Of a DNA stretch of 64,000 bases, positions 25,001 to 37,321 are shown piece by piece (position 1 is the first letter of the stretch; the number at the start of each line of letters is the position of its first letter). Origin of the DNA: Cylicocyclus nassatus (lineage: Eukaryota > Nematoda > Chromadorea > Rhabditida > Strongylidae). The stretch covers positions 22,235,676 to 22,299,675 of the forward strand of contig CATQJL010000316.1 in assembly GCA_958299035.1 (NCBI GenBank), given 5' to 3'. The notes under the pieces are model-generated. The model was not told where the DNA came from. It was given only the letters and a program-made list of their open reading frames with translations, and ran no database searches. The position numbers were made by a program, and so were the translations under genes.

Positions 25001-28000
25001 AGTCACCTCTTGTCTGCGTCTCCTCTTCTACACACTATTTGGATCACTCTAACATCCGTTCACGTTGAGGTGACTTGAACGTGAACTGATGTGGAAGAGT
25101 TGACTGCAGCAGGTGGACAGATCGTCAACTATCAGTTGACTTGACCATCTTATAGCATGGTAGGGTGGGTGGTCATCAGTTCACCTCAGGTGCGGTGAAC
25201 TGGTGGGTTAAGTTGAGTTCACCTCAACTGATCGAGCTTTACTACGGGCCTATATCAAAAAATGAGAGCGCTACATTGAAGGTTAGAAGAGCTATGAAGC
25301 AAGTTGCAAAACTGACGTGCCAACCTATAGAATTTCAACATCACCATTGAATTAGTAACTATGTAGCATCTAATTAGTGTCAAAAAAAAACAAGAAACAG
25401 CCTACAACTATCAAAAAAAGTTGTCTTTAAACAGTCTTACTCATAGAATGCCTTGTTTTCGGCATGGTGTACTGTTTAGTGGTGACACTGAATGTAAAAC
25501 AGCTACGACTAGCTAATTTTCCTCTCCCAACATGCACTCTTAGCCATAAGAGCGTTCGACGTTTTGTTTCCACTTTCGCTAATGAGTAGGTTACAGTATA
25601 CGTCATAACTTTTGCCAAAATCTTGTATTGTAGGTTCTTCCTGTCCAAAAGTCACCTGCATAGAAAATGGAATATTGAGACCCCTCTATATCAGGGAAAA
25701 ACTAAGTTTCAAAATTTGAAGAGCGAGTTTACTTTTGTATCACGGATGATCTTAACGGTGGTACTAGGAGTCAATAAAACCAATGCAGTTTAGTTCAGGA
25801 CGTCATCCAAATTGAAACACAGGTTCGGTAGAGCTCACCCAGAGAAATGTTTTACGCTTTGCACGACGTCAGAGCAATGTGTTTGTGTCGACTCTCAGGC
25901 CCTCTTTGACGCTGCGGAAGGGGCATCTTGTATTGTCATTGGCTCAGCAGAAAAACGAAAACCATGAAAAAGAACGTGCAACGAATGTGTGATGTATCAC
26001 TTGTGGTGAGAGAAACCCAGGTTTCAAGCGTTGATAACAAACTACAAACTGTTACTGGTCCTTTGTAAAATGTCTAAGCCTTCACCAAGATTGGTATAAC
26101 GTTTATTAGGCTAACGTTTCAGCCAACTCGCCTTCGTCAGAACCTGTAATAAGTGAGTAACATATGAGATCTACTCGCCCAAACGCCTTGTCATCTTGCA
26201 AGAAAAAAACAAAAAGTTGTACGAAACGACACCTAGGTCGAACAGCTCACCACCTTAAACTTGAGGTCGAGACCACCCACCACCGATTGACATGCAATGA
26301 CTGAGTGAGTTAGAGTTCCTAAGCGAGTAGATCTCATATGTTACTCACTTATTACAGGCTCTGACGAAGGCGAGTTGGCAGAAACGTTAGCCTAATAAAC
26401 GTTATACCAATCTTGGTGAAGGCTTAGACATTTAACAAAGGATACTCTGAATATGCCAAGATTCACAGAAAGTCGTACATGGAATTGTTGCTGGTCCTTC
26501 TGAATAGAATCCAGCTAGGAACCAGGAATTTCCCACTTCTTTCGAGAACTTGGCTAAGGTTTCCTAGGAAGTTTTTCTTAACATTTCAGGTGAGAAGAGC
26601 AGTCCGAGCCATTTGATGGGCATGATTAGCGCTACTTTTGGAAAATGATTAGTTGATGACTGCTGCCAGATATTTTCATGATAATTTTACTATGTTAAGA
26701 ATAGTACTGCATAAGTGCTGAAATTATGAGATGACAACAACAAAACCAAGTTTTGAGCAATATAAGCACATCAGGTACTAAAAGCATCTCGGTACCCACC
26801 TCCATATTGAATTGGCAGATTGTAATTCCATGCTGATCCAATTTGCCATCTCGAAAGAAATAGGAGAACAAATCATACTCCGCACCTTCTGTGTCAATCC
26901 ACAGGTTATCGTACACCTGCAACCGTCAACAACAGTCCACCTAAAGGGTTTAATTTCATAAGCGTTGAAAGGTCTGTTGCTTTGTCGAAAGATTTGAGCT
27001 AATACAATAAATGTTTTGACAGAGTAAAGTACCTACTTTGTGGCCTATGATTTCGGTGAGGAGATAAATTAATTCGATCTGGATTACACTGCGTTCTACG
27101 TACTCGTCTGAAGAAATATCTATCTCTTTTTAAAACATCATACAAAAAAGCAATTACTATTAATGAGGACTTTCGCTGATGTAATTCCCGACTTAGCACC
27201 AACTGCAAACGGAAGAAATGTGCCAAATTTTGAATAGAGCTCTTCATTGACTTCGCGCATAGGATCCGCTCCGTAGAATTGAGATCCTTCTGGCAACACC
27301 TGGCAAAAGCTGCTTCTAACAAAGCTGCTTTTTAATCTCAGTTGCTAATCTTAAAAAAATGACACCTTTTGTAGGGCTTCCTCGGCGGCTGTATCGTGCC
27401 CGATACCCAAACTCACAACTATGCTTGGTGTGTTCTGAAAAATGAGGATATTCAGATGTGTTGGCGTTTAGAGCATTTGCTCAGTCAGAATTCTTGATCT
27501 CACTTTCTTTTGATTTCCTAAACAAAACTGGCAATGCTTGTTTGCATACCATTTAAGTCTAAATGTTACGCACTCAAGTCAAGGGTTCAACTTTCAGTAC
27601 CCTCCTCGGTATTATTATTTTTAAGCAAAGTATGGAAATGAATTTGGTAGCATAAACATACCTCCTGGAATATATCGAAGCGAACGACTCGAGATTTTTT
27701 AAGCAGATGAATCATACCTTTTGATTTATGCAATTGCTTACTGGTCATTAGGCATTAAGGAGAAATAAAGCATCAACCCTAGAGCCTTTCACAAAAGTGC
27801 AAAGATTAAACGAGAGCAACAGAGCGGGATGATGGGCATGTCCGGACCTATAGTCATTTGTTACTATGGGTGACCCAATATTAATGAGGCACTTTGTTTT
27901 TTTCCTATTTCTGAAATTTTCTTTCCAACAGGAATGGCGTAGATTGATTAATCTTTTATCCGACATACCTTTCAAAGATGCTTTTCAAGCTCTTTCAAAA

Positions 28001-31000
28001 AACTACTTGAATGAACGGAAGTTCTTCGGCATCTATATAATTAAGCGAAGGCGATGACTCAAGCGTACGGCATGTGTCTTCTACTTGGCTAACCCCCCCC
28101 GCTCCCCTCCCCCGCGATGTCGGTATACGTTTAAACAGATTATCCTTTGGAGACCAAAGGTGAGGTTTTTTCCAAAACTCATAACCTCAGTGACGTATTC
28201 ATCATGGACAATGTTCGAAAAGTACCTTTGTTTTGCATATCACCGCATTGGCGACTATCACATTCGCTAAGCGAAGTTTATACCAATTTCGCCCTCATCA
28301 TGAGGATGTCAGCAGATTACTACGGTTAGTCATATCTCGATCAGCAGCTCCTATTTGTTCATCTTCACGTATGGTACATAGTGGCTGTAGGGTAAAAAAG
28401 CTAGATTTTTAAAGCATCAAATCCCTTCTTCACAAAATCTATCGTTAGTCCTATGCTATACAGCACTGTGAGAGGAATTAATGGTATTTCATTATGAAAG
28501 CTTCTCCTTTTTACCTCTGTTCCAGGCATTGCTCCTAGGTCAAAAAATTATCCCTCATATAACGCCAATCAAACTGGCTTTCAAAATATCAAGTCGCTAT
28601 TCTTCGTTGAACCTTTCCAATCAACTCTTGATTCCCTTTTTAGAAAAAAAACCAGTATAGAACATAAAAAACCAAATTACATGGTATTGAGCTCCGGCCC
28701 TAATTTTTTTTTACCAAAATGAGACTCAAGAAAACGCTAAACAACAACCATCAATTTACTAGGTTTTGGAAATCCATCTCGCCTTCTTATAGCCCTAACA
28801 ATAGCCCTTTTAATCTGTATAGGATTATAATTACTCAAATCAGTCTGTCTGCCGAATCGTCGTATCTCACTCTTTAGCGAATATCAGTGAAAGTTTAGCG
28901 CTATAAGTAGTTTGCTGCGGGAGTTATCACATAGTACCCGAATTTCTCTCAAAACCTGTTCGGACGTGGGGATATTTTACATCTCAAAATGCATTTGTTA
29001 TCTCTATGCAATTCCGAAATAGATAGAATTTTCTTCATAAATGGCAAATTTCTTTAGAAATTTTAAATTAAAAATTTTTTTCTGAAGATGATGCGTTTTT
29101 CCTCTCTATCACACATACTTCAAAGCATAGGTGAGGCATGCGTACGAGTCAGCTTCAAAACATTGGGAAGAAGTCAAGGTAACTCTAGTTCAGGTAGTCT
29201 TAACTAGGTACAATATGATTGTTTTGTTTAAAAAGCGAGGTTTGAAAGGGCATGGATAGTCATATACGCTGTGATCAAATATTGGTAAATACTTATTTAC
29301 ATCGACGTCCATATTGTACCATGACAAAAATCTATTTGAAAGGCACTTCAAAAAACGTTCGCGAACCATAATCGCTCAATTTTCGATTTAGAAGGATCTA
29401 TAATATCTATATGATCTATGATCTATAATATTTTGTGCTTATCCCACTTCTCAACGGCCGGATTAAAGTGCCGCTTCGCGACACTTTGGTCTGGTTTTGT
29501 ATAAAAGAGGCAGTAATTAAATTATTCGAGAAAGTACAATATTTGGCGCAGATTTCCAGGCTGGGAAATATGTTTTGGTCTACCGTCTTTTGTAAATAAG
29601 AAGATCTGAGGTAAGTTGCGTACAAATGGATAGAGCGTAAGAAACTTTATCAAATGCTAGACGTCAAAGGTCAGCCCATTCAATAACTTCGACAAAAGAA
29701 TAAGTGATATATCTCCTAATATCCAATGATATGTCTCCTGCTGCAAAGCGTCGGAGTCATTAGGCTACATAGATTTGTTAACAGCCCTTTAATTGCGGCA
29801 CATATTTTTTTATTTTTGCTAGCCTCACTTATTTTACAGCGGCAGACTTGAAGTGACGATTTGATTTTGAGCACTTGTAAGAATTACCCCAGACGACCAT
29901 GCCTATCTGTAGACTTTGATCGGAAGGTTTCAGTTTGTACTAGCCAATGGCGTACCGAGGGGGAGCGGGGGTGGGAGCGCCCCCCCCCCCCGAGAATGGA
30001 TCGCGAAATTTTTGAAAGTTACTTGTAAGGGTTATAAAAATGTGCAAATAACTTGTTTATACTTGTAAAAAAATTAAAATAATTTTTAAAAATTCTTAAA
30101 AATTCAAATTAGCCCTGTAAAAAAATTTTTTTCGGAGGCGTGGCTAACGCCGCGCCCCCTCTTTCCAGATTTTAGGGGTTGGGACCCGCAAAAATTTTGA
30201 AAAGCACCCCTAAAGTTTTTTCGGAGTGCGTGGCTAACGCCACGCACCTTCATTCGAAAAAAATTTTTGTCGAACTTCCCCCTCCCTCAGCGGAAATCCT
30301 GGGTACGCCACTGGTACTAGCATCTCTCAAGGCTTGTCCAGTTGATTCTTCTGTCTGAGAAAAATGGATTTGTTCTCTAGGTGCTCCATTGCTTTAGAAT
30401 CACCCAATATTATTCGCAAGTCATTTATCAGCTTGGACTCGCCGCAATATATTCTTCTCTCGATTGACATAAGTTAAAACAATCCATATTTTGCAATTTT
30501 TTTTCTTCTCACCTATTTGTTTCCATTTTCCGCAGTCTAAAGTCGACTCTATCGGCAGAGGGAAACGCAGTATGCGCAATATCTTGTAGAGCTAGCTTTC
30601 CTTTATCTAGCTACATTACTTGTAGGATAGAGGGGAAAGTATTACTGCGATTTGGATCTTTTTTGGTGCAAAACTTATTTCCCAGCTCAATACAAAACCT
30701 ACCTGCAATGAAACGATATGACGCTTTGTGTCATCACGGTTCTGGAAATTTCCAATTACCAACTGTTGCATGGAGGGCAGAGTTTCGCACAACTTTATTC
30801 CTTTCCAAAACTCTAGCCATAGCTAAAAAAGCTTTATGGTGAAATTTTGACCAAAAGATGTGTACAAAAGCGCAAAATTGATAAATGTACGGCTGTTCCG
30901 AACCAAATCAGCTACAATTAATCATTATGATCAGCAATAAGTATTATTTTTTTGAAGCACTTACGATGTCAGAATCATTCAAATACGTGAGCTCCTTCTC

Positions 31001-31217
31001 AATGCATTGCTTCCAATCGTGAAATCGCTCTCTTACGCGGGGATCCACATCTCTTATATTGAGCTAGAAAGGCTTTCTTGTTTGCAAATAAAAAAGAGAT
31101 TCCGCTTGCCCGTGTTGGTGTTGCTCTCCTGTAGATGGCAACCAAAACAAGGAGGGGGATGATAGCGCTCAATACGCTGATCAATTTGGAGAGCTTTGGC
31201 TGACGTATGCGGATCAT
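22018..31217 (-). CDS. FkbM-type (Methyltransf_21) methyltransferase, 8 exons, about 287 aa
   Basis: Exons from 5' to 3' on the minus strand: 31217-31149 (end uncertain), 31063-30965, 30822-30703, 27434-27366, 27299-27158, 27107-27037, 26916-26800 and 22194-22018 (stop TAG). From exon 2 on, every junction keeps frame with GT..AG borders. Exon 1 encodes a basic start and a hydrophobic helix (residues about 12-23), suggesting a type II or secretory membrane protein. SLGIGHD (exon 4) fits the SAM-binding motif I, YGADP (exon 5) the acidic ribose-binding motif, and WIDTEGAEYD (exon 7) the FkbM signature. The last exon has the FFRP...MRLYYLNF end seen in nematode members of this family. TTTAG lies 2 nt before the ATG, a possible spliced-leader acceptor. 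The exon 1 donor (GTTTTG) is weak, so the N-terminus is tentative. Introns 3 (3.3 kb) and 7 (4.6 kb) are full of repeats. The methyl acceptor is unknown. Confidence 0.8.
22368..22882 (+). repeat. Dispersed CAGA-tailed repeat, copy 2
   Basis: The longest copy, with an internal tandem duplication around 22490-22690 and a (CAGA)n tract at 22817-22860. Contains a TCGATAAAATCGATATCGAT palindromic stretch. Lies in methyltransferase intron 7, close to its last exon. Confidence 0.75.
24385..24733 (+). CDS. Possible two-exon gene inside an intron, 91 aa
   Basis: Exon 1 (24385-24561) begins with ATG and ends CAG|GTAAGG. A 73-bp intron ends TATTGCAG, and exon 2 (24635-24733) continues in phase 0 to a TGA. 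The product would be 91 residues, basic at the N-terminus (MARSKPPIRASFSTRTG) and charged after that, with no signal peptide or membrane segment. It lies on the opposite strand inside intron 7 of the methyltransferase gene. The splice signals are good but I recognise no family; it could be a piece of a retroelement. Confidence 0.35.
25040..25235. repeat. Cluster of four hairpins
   Basis: GTTCACGTT/AACGTGAAC, GTCAAC/GTTGAC, CAGTTCAC/GTGAACTG and AGTTGAG/CTCAACT follow one another, all built on GTTCAC and GTTGA half-sites. Lies in methyltransferase intron 7. Confidence 0.55.
26060..26441. mobile_element. Foldback element with 119-bp arms (Penelope-related motif)
   Basis: Left arm 26060-26178 and right arm 26323-26441 are inverted copies with three mismatches. 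Each arm, read inward to outward, carries CTGACGAAGGCGAGTTGGC, then GAAACGTT and AACGTT, which resembles a hammerhead ribozyme core with a 5-bp stem III. It lies in intron 7 of the methyltransferase gene. A decayed relative of one arm is at about 21215-21260. Confidence 0.7.
27932..28057 (+). CDS. Possible terminal exon nested in methyltransferase intron 3
   Basis: A consensus acceptor (TTTCCAACAG) precedes 41 open codons and a TGA. The peptide reads WRRLINLLSDIPFKDAFQAL and ends in a very basic tail (IIKRRR). It is on the strand opposite the host gene. No upstream exon was found, so it may be a gene remnant or chance. Confidence 0.2.
   Translation, partial: EWRRLINLLSDIPFKDAFQALSKNYLNERKFFGIYIIKRRR
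29945..30313. mobile_element. hAT-like miniature element, family 2 (369 bp)
   Basis: Ends CAATGGCGTACC and GGTACGCCACTG with perfect 8-bp duplication GTACTAGC (29937-29944 and 30314-30321). A C-run lies near the left end. It is inserted in intron 3 of the methyltransferase gene. Confidence 0.85.
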
Positions 31218-31290
31218 ATCTAAAGCCGGAAATCGGTGTGATGGCCGAAATGAATTGATATATGAAAACCAAAAATGACGTAAGAAGTTG

Positions 31291-31461
31291 CTTTTTAATT
31301 TAAATAGGCTGGTAGAAGGCGGAGCTTCGTGACCTAATTAAGGCTAGAGAATGATCGAAGAGCACACGCGGGAGAGAGATGCAGACTGCATCGCGAGCGC
31401 GAGAGACCTTAATTAGGTCACAAGGCCCGCCCTCCAGCCGCCAATCCATTTGAATCAAAGG
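31291..31461. mobile_element. Hairpin MITE copy 2 (block A, upstream of methyltransferase)
   Basis: Same family, same core orientation as copy 1. Also present at the matching place in block B, so it predates the duplication. It lies about 75 bp before the methyltransferase ATG and may overlap its promoter. Confidence 0.8.
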
Positions 31462-32289
31462 TTAGTTCGCAATTTGAAAAGTTTGTGTTTGTTTGACGTG
31501 AGCAGCCAAATAATCTTTGCGCCAGAGCACGCTAATCTGTGCTGCGACATTTACAAGTATAGAATCCCTTTTGGTCAAGAAAGATTAGGTCATTACACGG
31601 TCAGTTGTACTGAGTGCACTTTTTATTTTCCTCTCTTCTGATGTGCAGACAAAAAAAATGAAATTATTGAAAAGAAAGCCACTTTCAAAAATAAAACTCC
31701 CTAGAATGTCACATCATCACAAAAGTAAACCGCTTACTTCTCTTACTAGTTGGCAACATAGTCATGCAACTTCTTCCGCAACTTTTCTCTTTAACATATG
31801 TCACACTCATTTATGCATACAGTTATTAGCTGGGGGACTCCAAATTGGTCAACTAACAAAACGTATGTGCTTGCACTTCCAAAATGTTTCGTACTACGCG
31901 CGGAAAACGATTTGAGACGAATCGCCGCATTTCCCTGATCTTGAAAGTCAAACGAGCTCTACCGCTCCTGCTTTCATGATTATGGAAACGACTGGTTAGG
32001 GCATAATAATTTCATTTTTTTCGATGTAAGTGAACGAATCAATAAATCGATACAACGATTCAGCTACTAGCATGTTACATATTCGGATAACCTTTTCCTT
32101 AGGGGGTGGGGAGCTATGTGCTATGCTGAACAAAACGTATATAATATTCATTTTACATAATAAAATATTTTTCGTCATTACCGTAAAATCCCTCCTTATT
32201 CTAACAACAAGTAGATATTATTTCAGTATTCAAAAAAGAAAAACCTTACCATATTTTGGCCATCAAAAAATTCTGCCATTTGAATAAAA

Positions 32290-32945
32290 CATTCGAACAT
32301 TTTTGTGTTACAAGCTCGGCGAATTTGAATTTCGAATGAGATTTGGGTACTCATCCTAGAAATCAACTTCGAATAAGATTGAAACTCTAATTAGGAAATG
32401 TGCTGTTCGAGTGTACGATATACTATTTTATTCCATTTAGTATTCGAGCAAAAAAGTCAACTGCTGAACTGTCGAGCATGGGCTAGGCTAGGCGCCAAAT
32501 GTCCACGGTACTTTCCTCAGTTCTCTAGAAATGCGCATATTAGCTGCTGTATCCTTTATTTGCTTGCGGGTGCATCAATACGCTGTCAGTTTTCATGGAA
32601 CTTATGCGCCAAGTGATTTTACTTTGTTCGACGTGCATTCCGCGGTTATGCCCCAATTGTTGGCCTTATAGGAAAAGTCAAATAATTTAGTCAAAGTGTT
32701 AGATAGCATGTATATTCTAGTTAAGGAACTTCTCAAACATTCGAATAAATTTTTCGAATATCCGAATATTTGGATATGTCTCCGAATTCCAGGCATTTAC
32801 ATAATTCGAATATCCATTCGACAGTTGAACCCCGATTTGTTCGATATCCGTTTGTTTGACATTTTACATCTTCGAATATTATTCGATATTCGTTAATTCG
32901 ATACTTGCTTCTCGGACTTGTTCGGTATTCGTTCATTCAAAAAAT
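32290..32945. repeat. TTCGAATA-rich degenerate repeat, block A only
   Basis: Many scattered copies of TTCGAATA/ATTCGATAT (for example 32740-32790 and 32870-32940). It separates block A sequence that is continuous in block B (around 43300). No gene seen. Confidence 0.5.
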
Positions 32946-33251
32946 TTCAAATATCCTTAAGTATAAACCCCATCCTGCAAAGTCTCTCAAAATCTTCAGC
33001 TTTCAACGGTTAGTCAATAAGATATAAGCAGCAGAGTGACGATAGCGACTCGTCTAGCTTTTGGAGCGTCGACCCCCACTTCGTTTCAGCTTCTCTCTCT
33101 TTTTTGCTGAACTAAGGGCAGGTTTCAGCACTTCTTCGCTTGCAGTGGTGACTTGATATGTTTGTAAGGTTCAAGATTTTCTTGCATTGAAACCTAAGAA
33201 CCCCGAGAGAGTTATATGTTGTTATCGAGATAGAAACAGCTTGTGAATGTA

Positions 33252-33423
33252 TAACATTTGATTCAACTGGCTTGGCACCATTAGGGCGGGGTTTTGTGAT
33301 CTAATTGAGGCCGCTCGCGCCCGCGACGCACCTGCATCTCTCTTGTGCTCTCTGATCATGACCTAGCCTTAATTAGGTCACGAAGCCCCGCCTTTGCCGA
33401 TGCCAAGCCAGTTGAATCAAGTA
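33252..33423. mobile_element. Hairpin MITE copy 3 (block A only)
   Basis: Core in the opposite orientation. Block B keeps the empty site (ATGTATGCAGC, about 43790), giving a 3-bp GTA duplication. Confidence 0.75.
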
Positions 33424-34397
33424 GTACAGCTCAAATCGTAATCCACACAATGCCAAATGAGTGCGCTGCAAAAATTGTTGAAAAGTTGCGTTACTCAGCT
33501 GCTAAACTAACACTTTCTTTTCTGGTTAGTCTCCTAATACTAAAAGTAAGTCCTACCTTTTTCAAAGAAATGCATTTATAGAAAATATAGAAATGAGGAA
33601 ACAACAAATATAGAGCAAATAGTGCTAGCAAAGTGAACACATTTTTTCAGCAATCGATTACCTGTAGTTGAATCAAACCGCTCCAAATTAGCATTCGTTC
33701 AAACCACCGGCTAAGTTAGAAAAAAATGTGCGCGCTAGTGTTTACATCGCGTAAATTAACGTTATAAATTTTCTTTTGTGTAAGATGTCTGCCGTAGAAT
33801 GCTGATGATCACACTTCTGAAAGCTCACTTATGTAGAAGAAACCCATGAATGCTTCAGATATAACTTAAATTCGTTTTTTGAACAAATCGATTTATGGAA
33901 TAATCGGAATTTCTGAAATTGGCTTAGAGCTTTTCGTAAATCATTTACGAGAGGCCAACTTGTTTTACTAAAACCACATAAAGGCTTATTAGATTAGAAA
34001 AACAGTGAGATTTTTTTCAAGTTGGAGACGAAGAGCTACTAACTCTTTAATTTTGAACTTGATGTTGAACCTTATGTTTTTATCTTTACAATTTCTTTGG
34101 CTCGTTATTTATGGAACAAGCCGTTAATAACGCATTATTTACGCCCAATGGAGAAATCAAACAATACCGCTTTCTAAAAAGGGAAAGCAGAAACAAAGGT
34201 GTGATAGCCGCGAAAATAAGAGATTTAGAGCTGGAGACAATCAAAAGGAAAAGGATTTAGTGCTCGTATCCACTCAAAGACGTGTAAAAGACGCATTCCA
34301 TCTAAGATTGTCCCCATTATCTGCAAAACAATCTCTATGAAGATTAGGGTACCTTAATCCTCCAAAAAGAATGTGCAAGAAATGCCAAATGATCAAA

Positions 34398-35034
34398 CAG
34401 GGTGCCCCAAAAAATGTAAACACTGTTTGATCGTTAATAACTCTCTTGCTTTCATGTCTTTCGCCGAGCTTGAGCAATCTGTAAAGCGAGGTCAACTTAG
34501 ATTTGCATATGGAGCAAATCATCAATCACTTTTACTGTAGTATTACGGTAGGAAACTCAGGAAGGATTTCAGAAAATTGAATGCGACTTTTGCCTTTGAA
34601 CGAGTACCAAGTCAGCCAGAAACTCTTGTACCGAACTGATCGAAGTTTCTAATTTTGGATATGGAATTTGCACTTCACTGTAATGTTTCTTTCATAAGAT
34701 ATTTCTTTAGGGTAACAAGTGTTTTTCTAATGTTTGTATGAAGTGTGATTATATCATTGAAACAGCTCAAAAATTTGGTGAAAACATATGTGGTGAGATC
34801 AGCACGATTGAAAACCTTGCTACACAAATTCCCAGATTTTTTGGTATTTTTCCATCAAAGGCCTACTCCACAGTGGCTTATGCTGAAAGTTCCAACCGTA
34901 ATCCTACAGTAATGAAGAGTGATTGATGACTTGCTCCATTTACGAATCTGAGTTGAACCTCGCTTTACGGAATGATACCTCAAGCTCGGCAAATATAAAA
35001 GCAGGGTTATTAACGACCATTTTTTGGGATACCA
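34398..35034. mobile_element. Inverted-repeat element, block A only (637 bp)
   Basis: Ends of about 130 bp starting CAGGGTGCCCCAAAAAATG and its inverse (TATGGTATCCCAAAAAATGG), as in Tc1-like elements. Block B lacks it near 48985. The unpaired middle has a 62-codon frame of no known family. Confidence 0.65.
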
Positions 35035-35424
35035 TATAGATTTACCATTTCATATTTAGCATTAGTTTGATCAATGTACTCCGAGAAATTAGTATCTAGA
35101 CTCAGCATTTCGAATTGAAAGGGATATGTATCGTCTTCTAACATATCCGACGAAATTCGAACATTTTGAACCCGAAATGCTTCAAAACATTAAAAAAGAA
35201 CAATAACATATAACACAATAACATATAAAACATAAACATATGTCTAACTTATTTCTTGTTGCCGCTATCCCATCGCAAATGGCTTGTTACTTTGTACAAG
35301 AGAAGATAAGAATTCTTCCTAAACAAAGCGTCTGGAAGCAGTTTCGAGTTTCTTAATCTTAGGACAAATGATGTGGTTAATCACTGTAAAGGCTATTGCA
35401 TGACAAAGGTGCAGAAGCATTATC

Positions 35425-35523
35425 ATTTGGGCGGGCGCGAACGCGATGCGCGCGTATCTTCACCGCTGTAAATCCTGCGCCTCATGCGCTCTGCTGCTAA
35501 TAAAGCCGCGTTCGCGCCCAAAG
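35425..35523. repeat. GC-rich hairpin, block A
   Basis: TTTGGGCGGGCGCGAACGCG pairs with CCGCGTTCGCGCCCAAAG across an 80-bp loop. Absent from block B, so it is a likely miniature insertion. Confidence 0.55.
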
Positions 35524-37321
35524 ATATTGCGCTTCTTCGTGCAGCAGCCTATACCTCTTTTGCTTTTCTCATCGAAATAGCTTCCAAGTTGTCGTTTTAT
35601 ACCAGCTGACAAAGATTGGCTACCTTAGGGAAAGGTGGATAATCACGACCTAGTATCATGAATGCCTACAAGTTGGCACAACTCGCCAAAGCTGCCACTT
35701 CGGCATGAGCCCGTAGACTAACTATGGGTATACCGCCGCAAAACTGTCCCGATTCTGAAAGTGCAAACGTAGACCTTGAACGCTCTAACCGACCGACCAT
35801 GAACTACATCTTTTCATCATGTGCATCTTTCGAAACTTGCGCAGCATCGGAGGGATGTACGTGCAAGTGGCGCCTGTATGACATGATAATAGCTCTAGTA
35901 TGTTTCTTTTACGCTTTATTGCGAAGTACTAATGAGGGACGGAATTTCCCGAAACCGGTGTGTGAAATTTATTCAATAACACTAAGCATATCACTTTGAC
36001 TGTTGAGTTTTTCCTCACAAACCCTATTCTCATACTATTTATGCACGTATAGGGTGGACACTTGGATTGTAAAAGCTGCTGATTGACACGGAGAAAACGG
36101 TGAGCGGATTTGTTCCAATCAAGGGTTTGACGGGCTTAAAAAAGACGATGCTCGCTAATGTTGAGCGGTGGTAGCTTAAACGGTGAGCCTTTCCGAAAAC
36201 ACATCATCAATAAAAAAACACCCATTTTTTGAAAAAGGCAAAATTTTTTTCAATCGATTGGCTGAGACGTAGATTGTGTGATATTGCCGCACTATGCAAA
36301 CTTTGTGCAAACTCAAACAGACGCCATTGGCTTCTAAACGTTAGTTCATGTCGAAATGGTGGCATCATTATCTCTGGAAGGCAGTATCCAGGCGGAACCG
36401 AATATCCACGATTAATTCCTATATGTCCTTCAACGACTTCTTTGAATGAAGATAATGGACCTAAAACTGCGAAAGTTCTATCAAGCCACGCCCGAATTCT
36501 ATCAAGCTCCGCCCACCCGTGTGGTGCGAGCCGTTTGGGTCAACATAGGGCCTCCAGAAATCGGATTTTCTGAGGGATTTTGCACATTGTGAACTTCATA
36601 ACTATAATTAGGCCATGTAAAGGCTCCAGAATGACAAAATACGAAAGACAATGGGTGGATGCTGACCCTAAGAAAGCACACTATTCTTTGTGCTCTCTGA
36701 TCTGCCGGCAGCTGTCTCCGCAAAAATTTCGACGAGGTGGCATCAGATAATGTTGCGAGGTTGTCAGCACACCTCTTGCCCTCCTTTACCTTAGACTGGT
36801 CGAAGGTTTTGTCGCACCGTTTCCAAAAAATCACGACTTTTTTCTCAAGCGATTTGCACATGTTTATTTTTGAAAGAGGAACTTCAATAAAGTAACTCTT
36901 AGAAGCAAATAATTCCGGAGATCGAAGCCAGGGAAAATTACTCCTTTTTGAATCCCCTGGGTTTGGTTGTAAAAAAATCTGAATCTTGCAAGGAAATTTG
37001 GAGCAGTTGGTAATAGGTCTCTAACTGAGCAAAGACTGCACTGATGGGTCTCTATGATAAATTATGATATTAAAACGAAGCTGAAAAATTCAAATGTGCT
37101 GCTGGCTCTGTTGAAGTCACATTGTCCTCCTCAACTAAATTCTTTTTGTGGAAAGGTGGAGGGCGTGTAGCGCTCTCCCTTCCTCCTCCCCCCCCCCTCC
37201 CCCGTCTATCCTTCTATGCGAATTGATGAGCAATTGGTGTCGAGTCAAAACCACAAAGTATAATGAATGGAATCCTGATTTGAAGACTCAGTCAGGATAA
37301 ACAAAAAACATATAAACAACA

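Noticed and set aside
35724..35999. Open frame of 91 codons with cysteines
   Set aside because: The aligned block B region (about 51650-51790) has frame breaks throughout, so there is no sign of coding constraint.
36229..36573. Open frame of 114 codons in block A
   Set aside because: Made of dispersed repeat sequence related to 3180-3520; the block B equivalent does not keep the frame.
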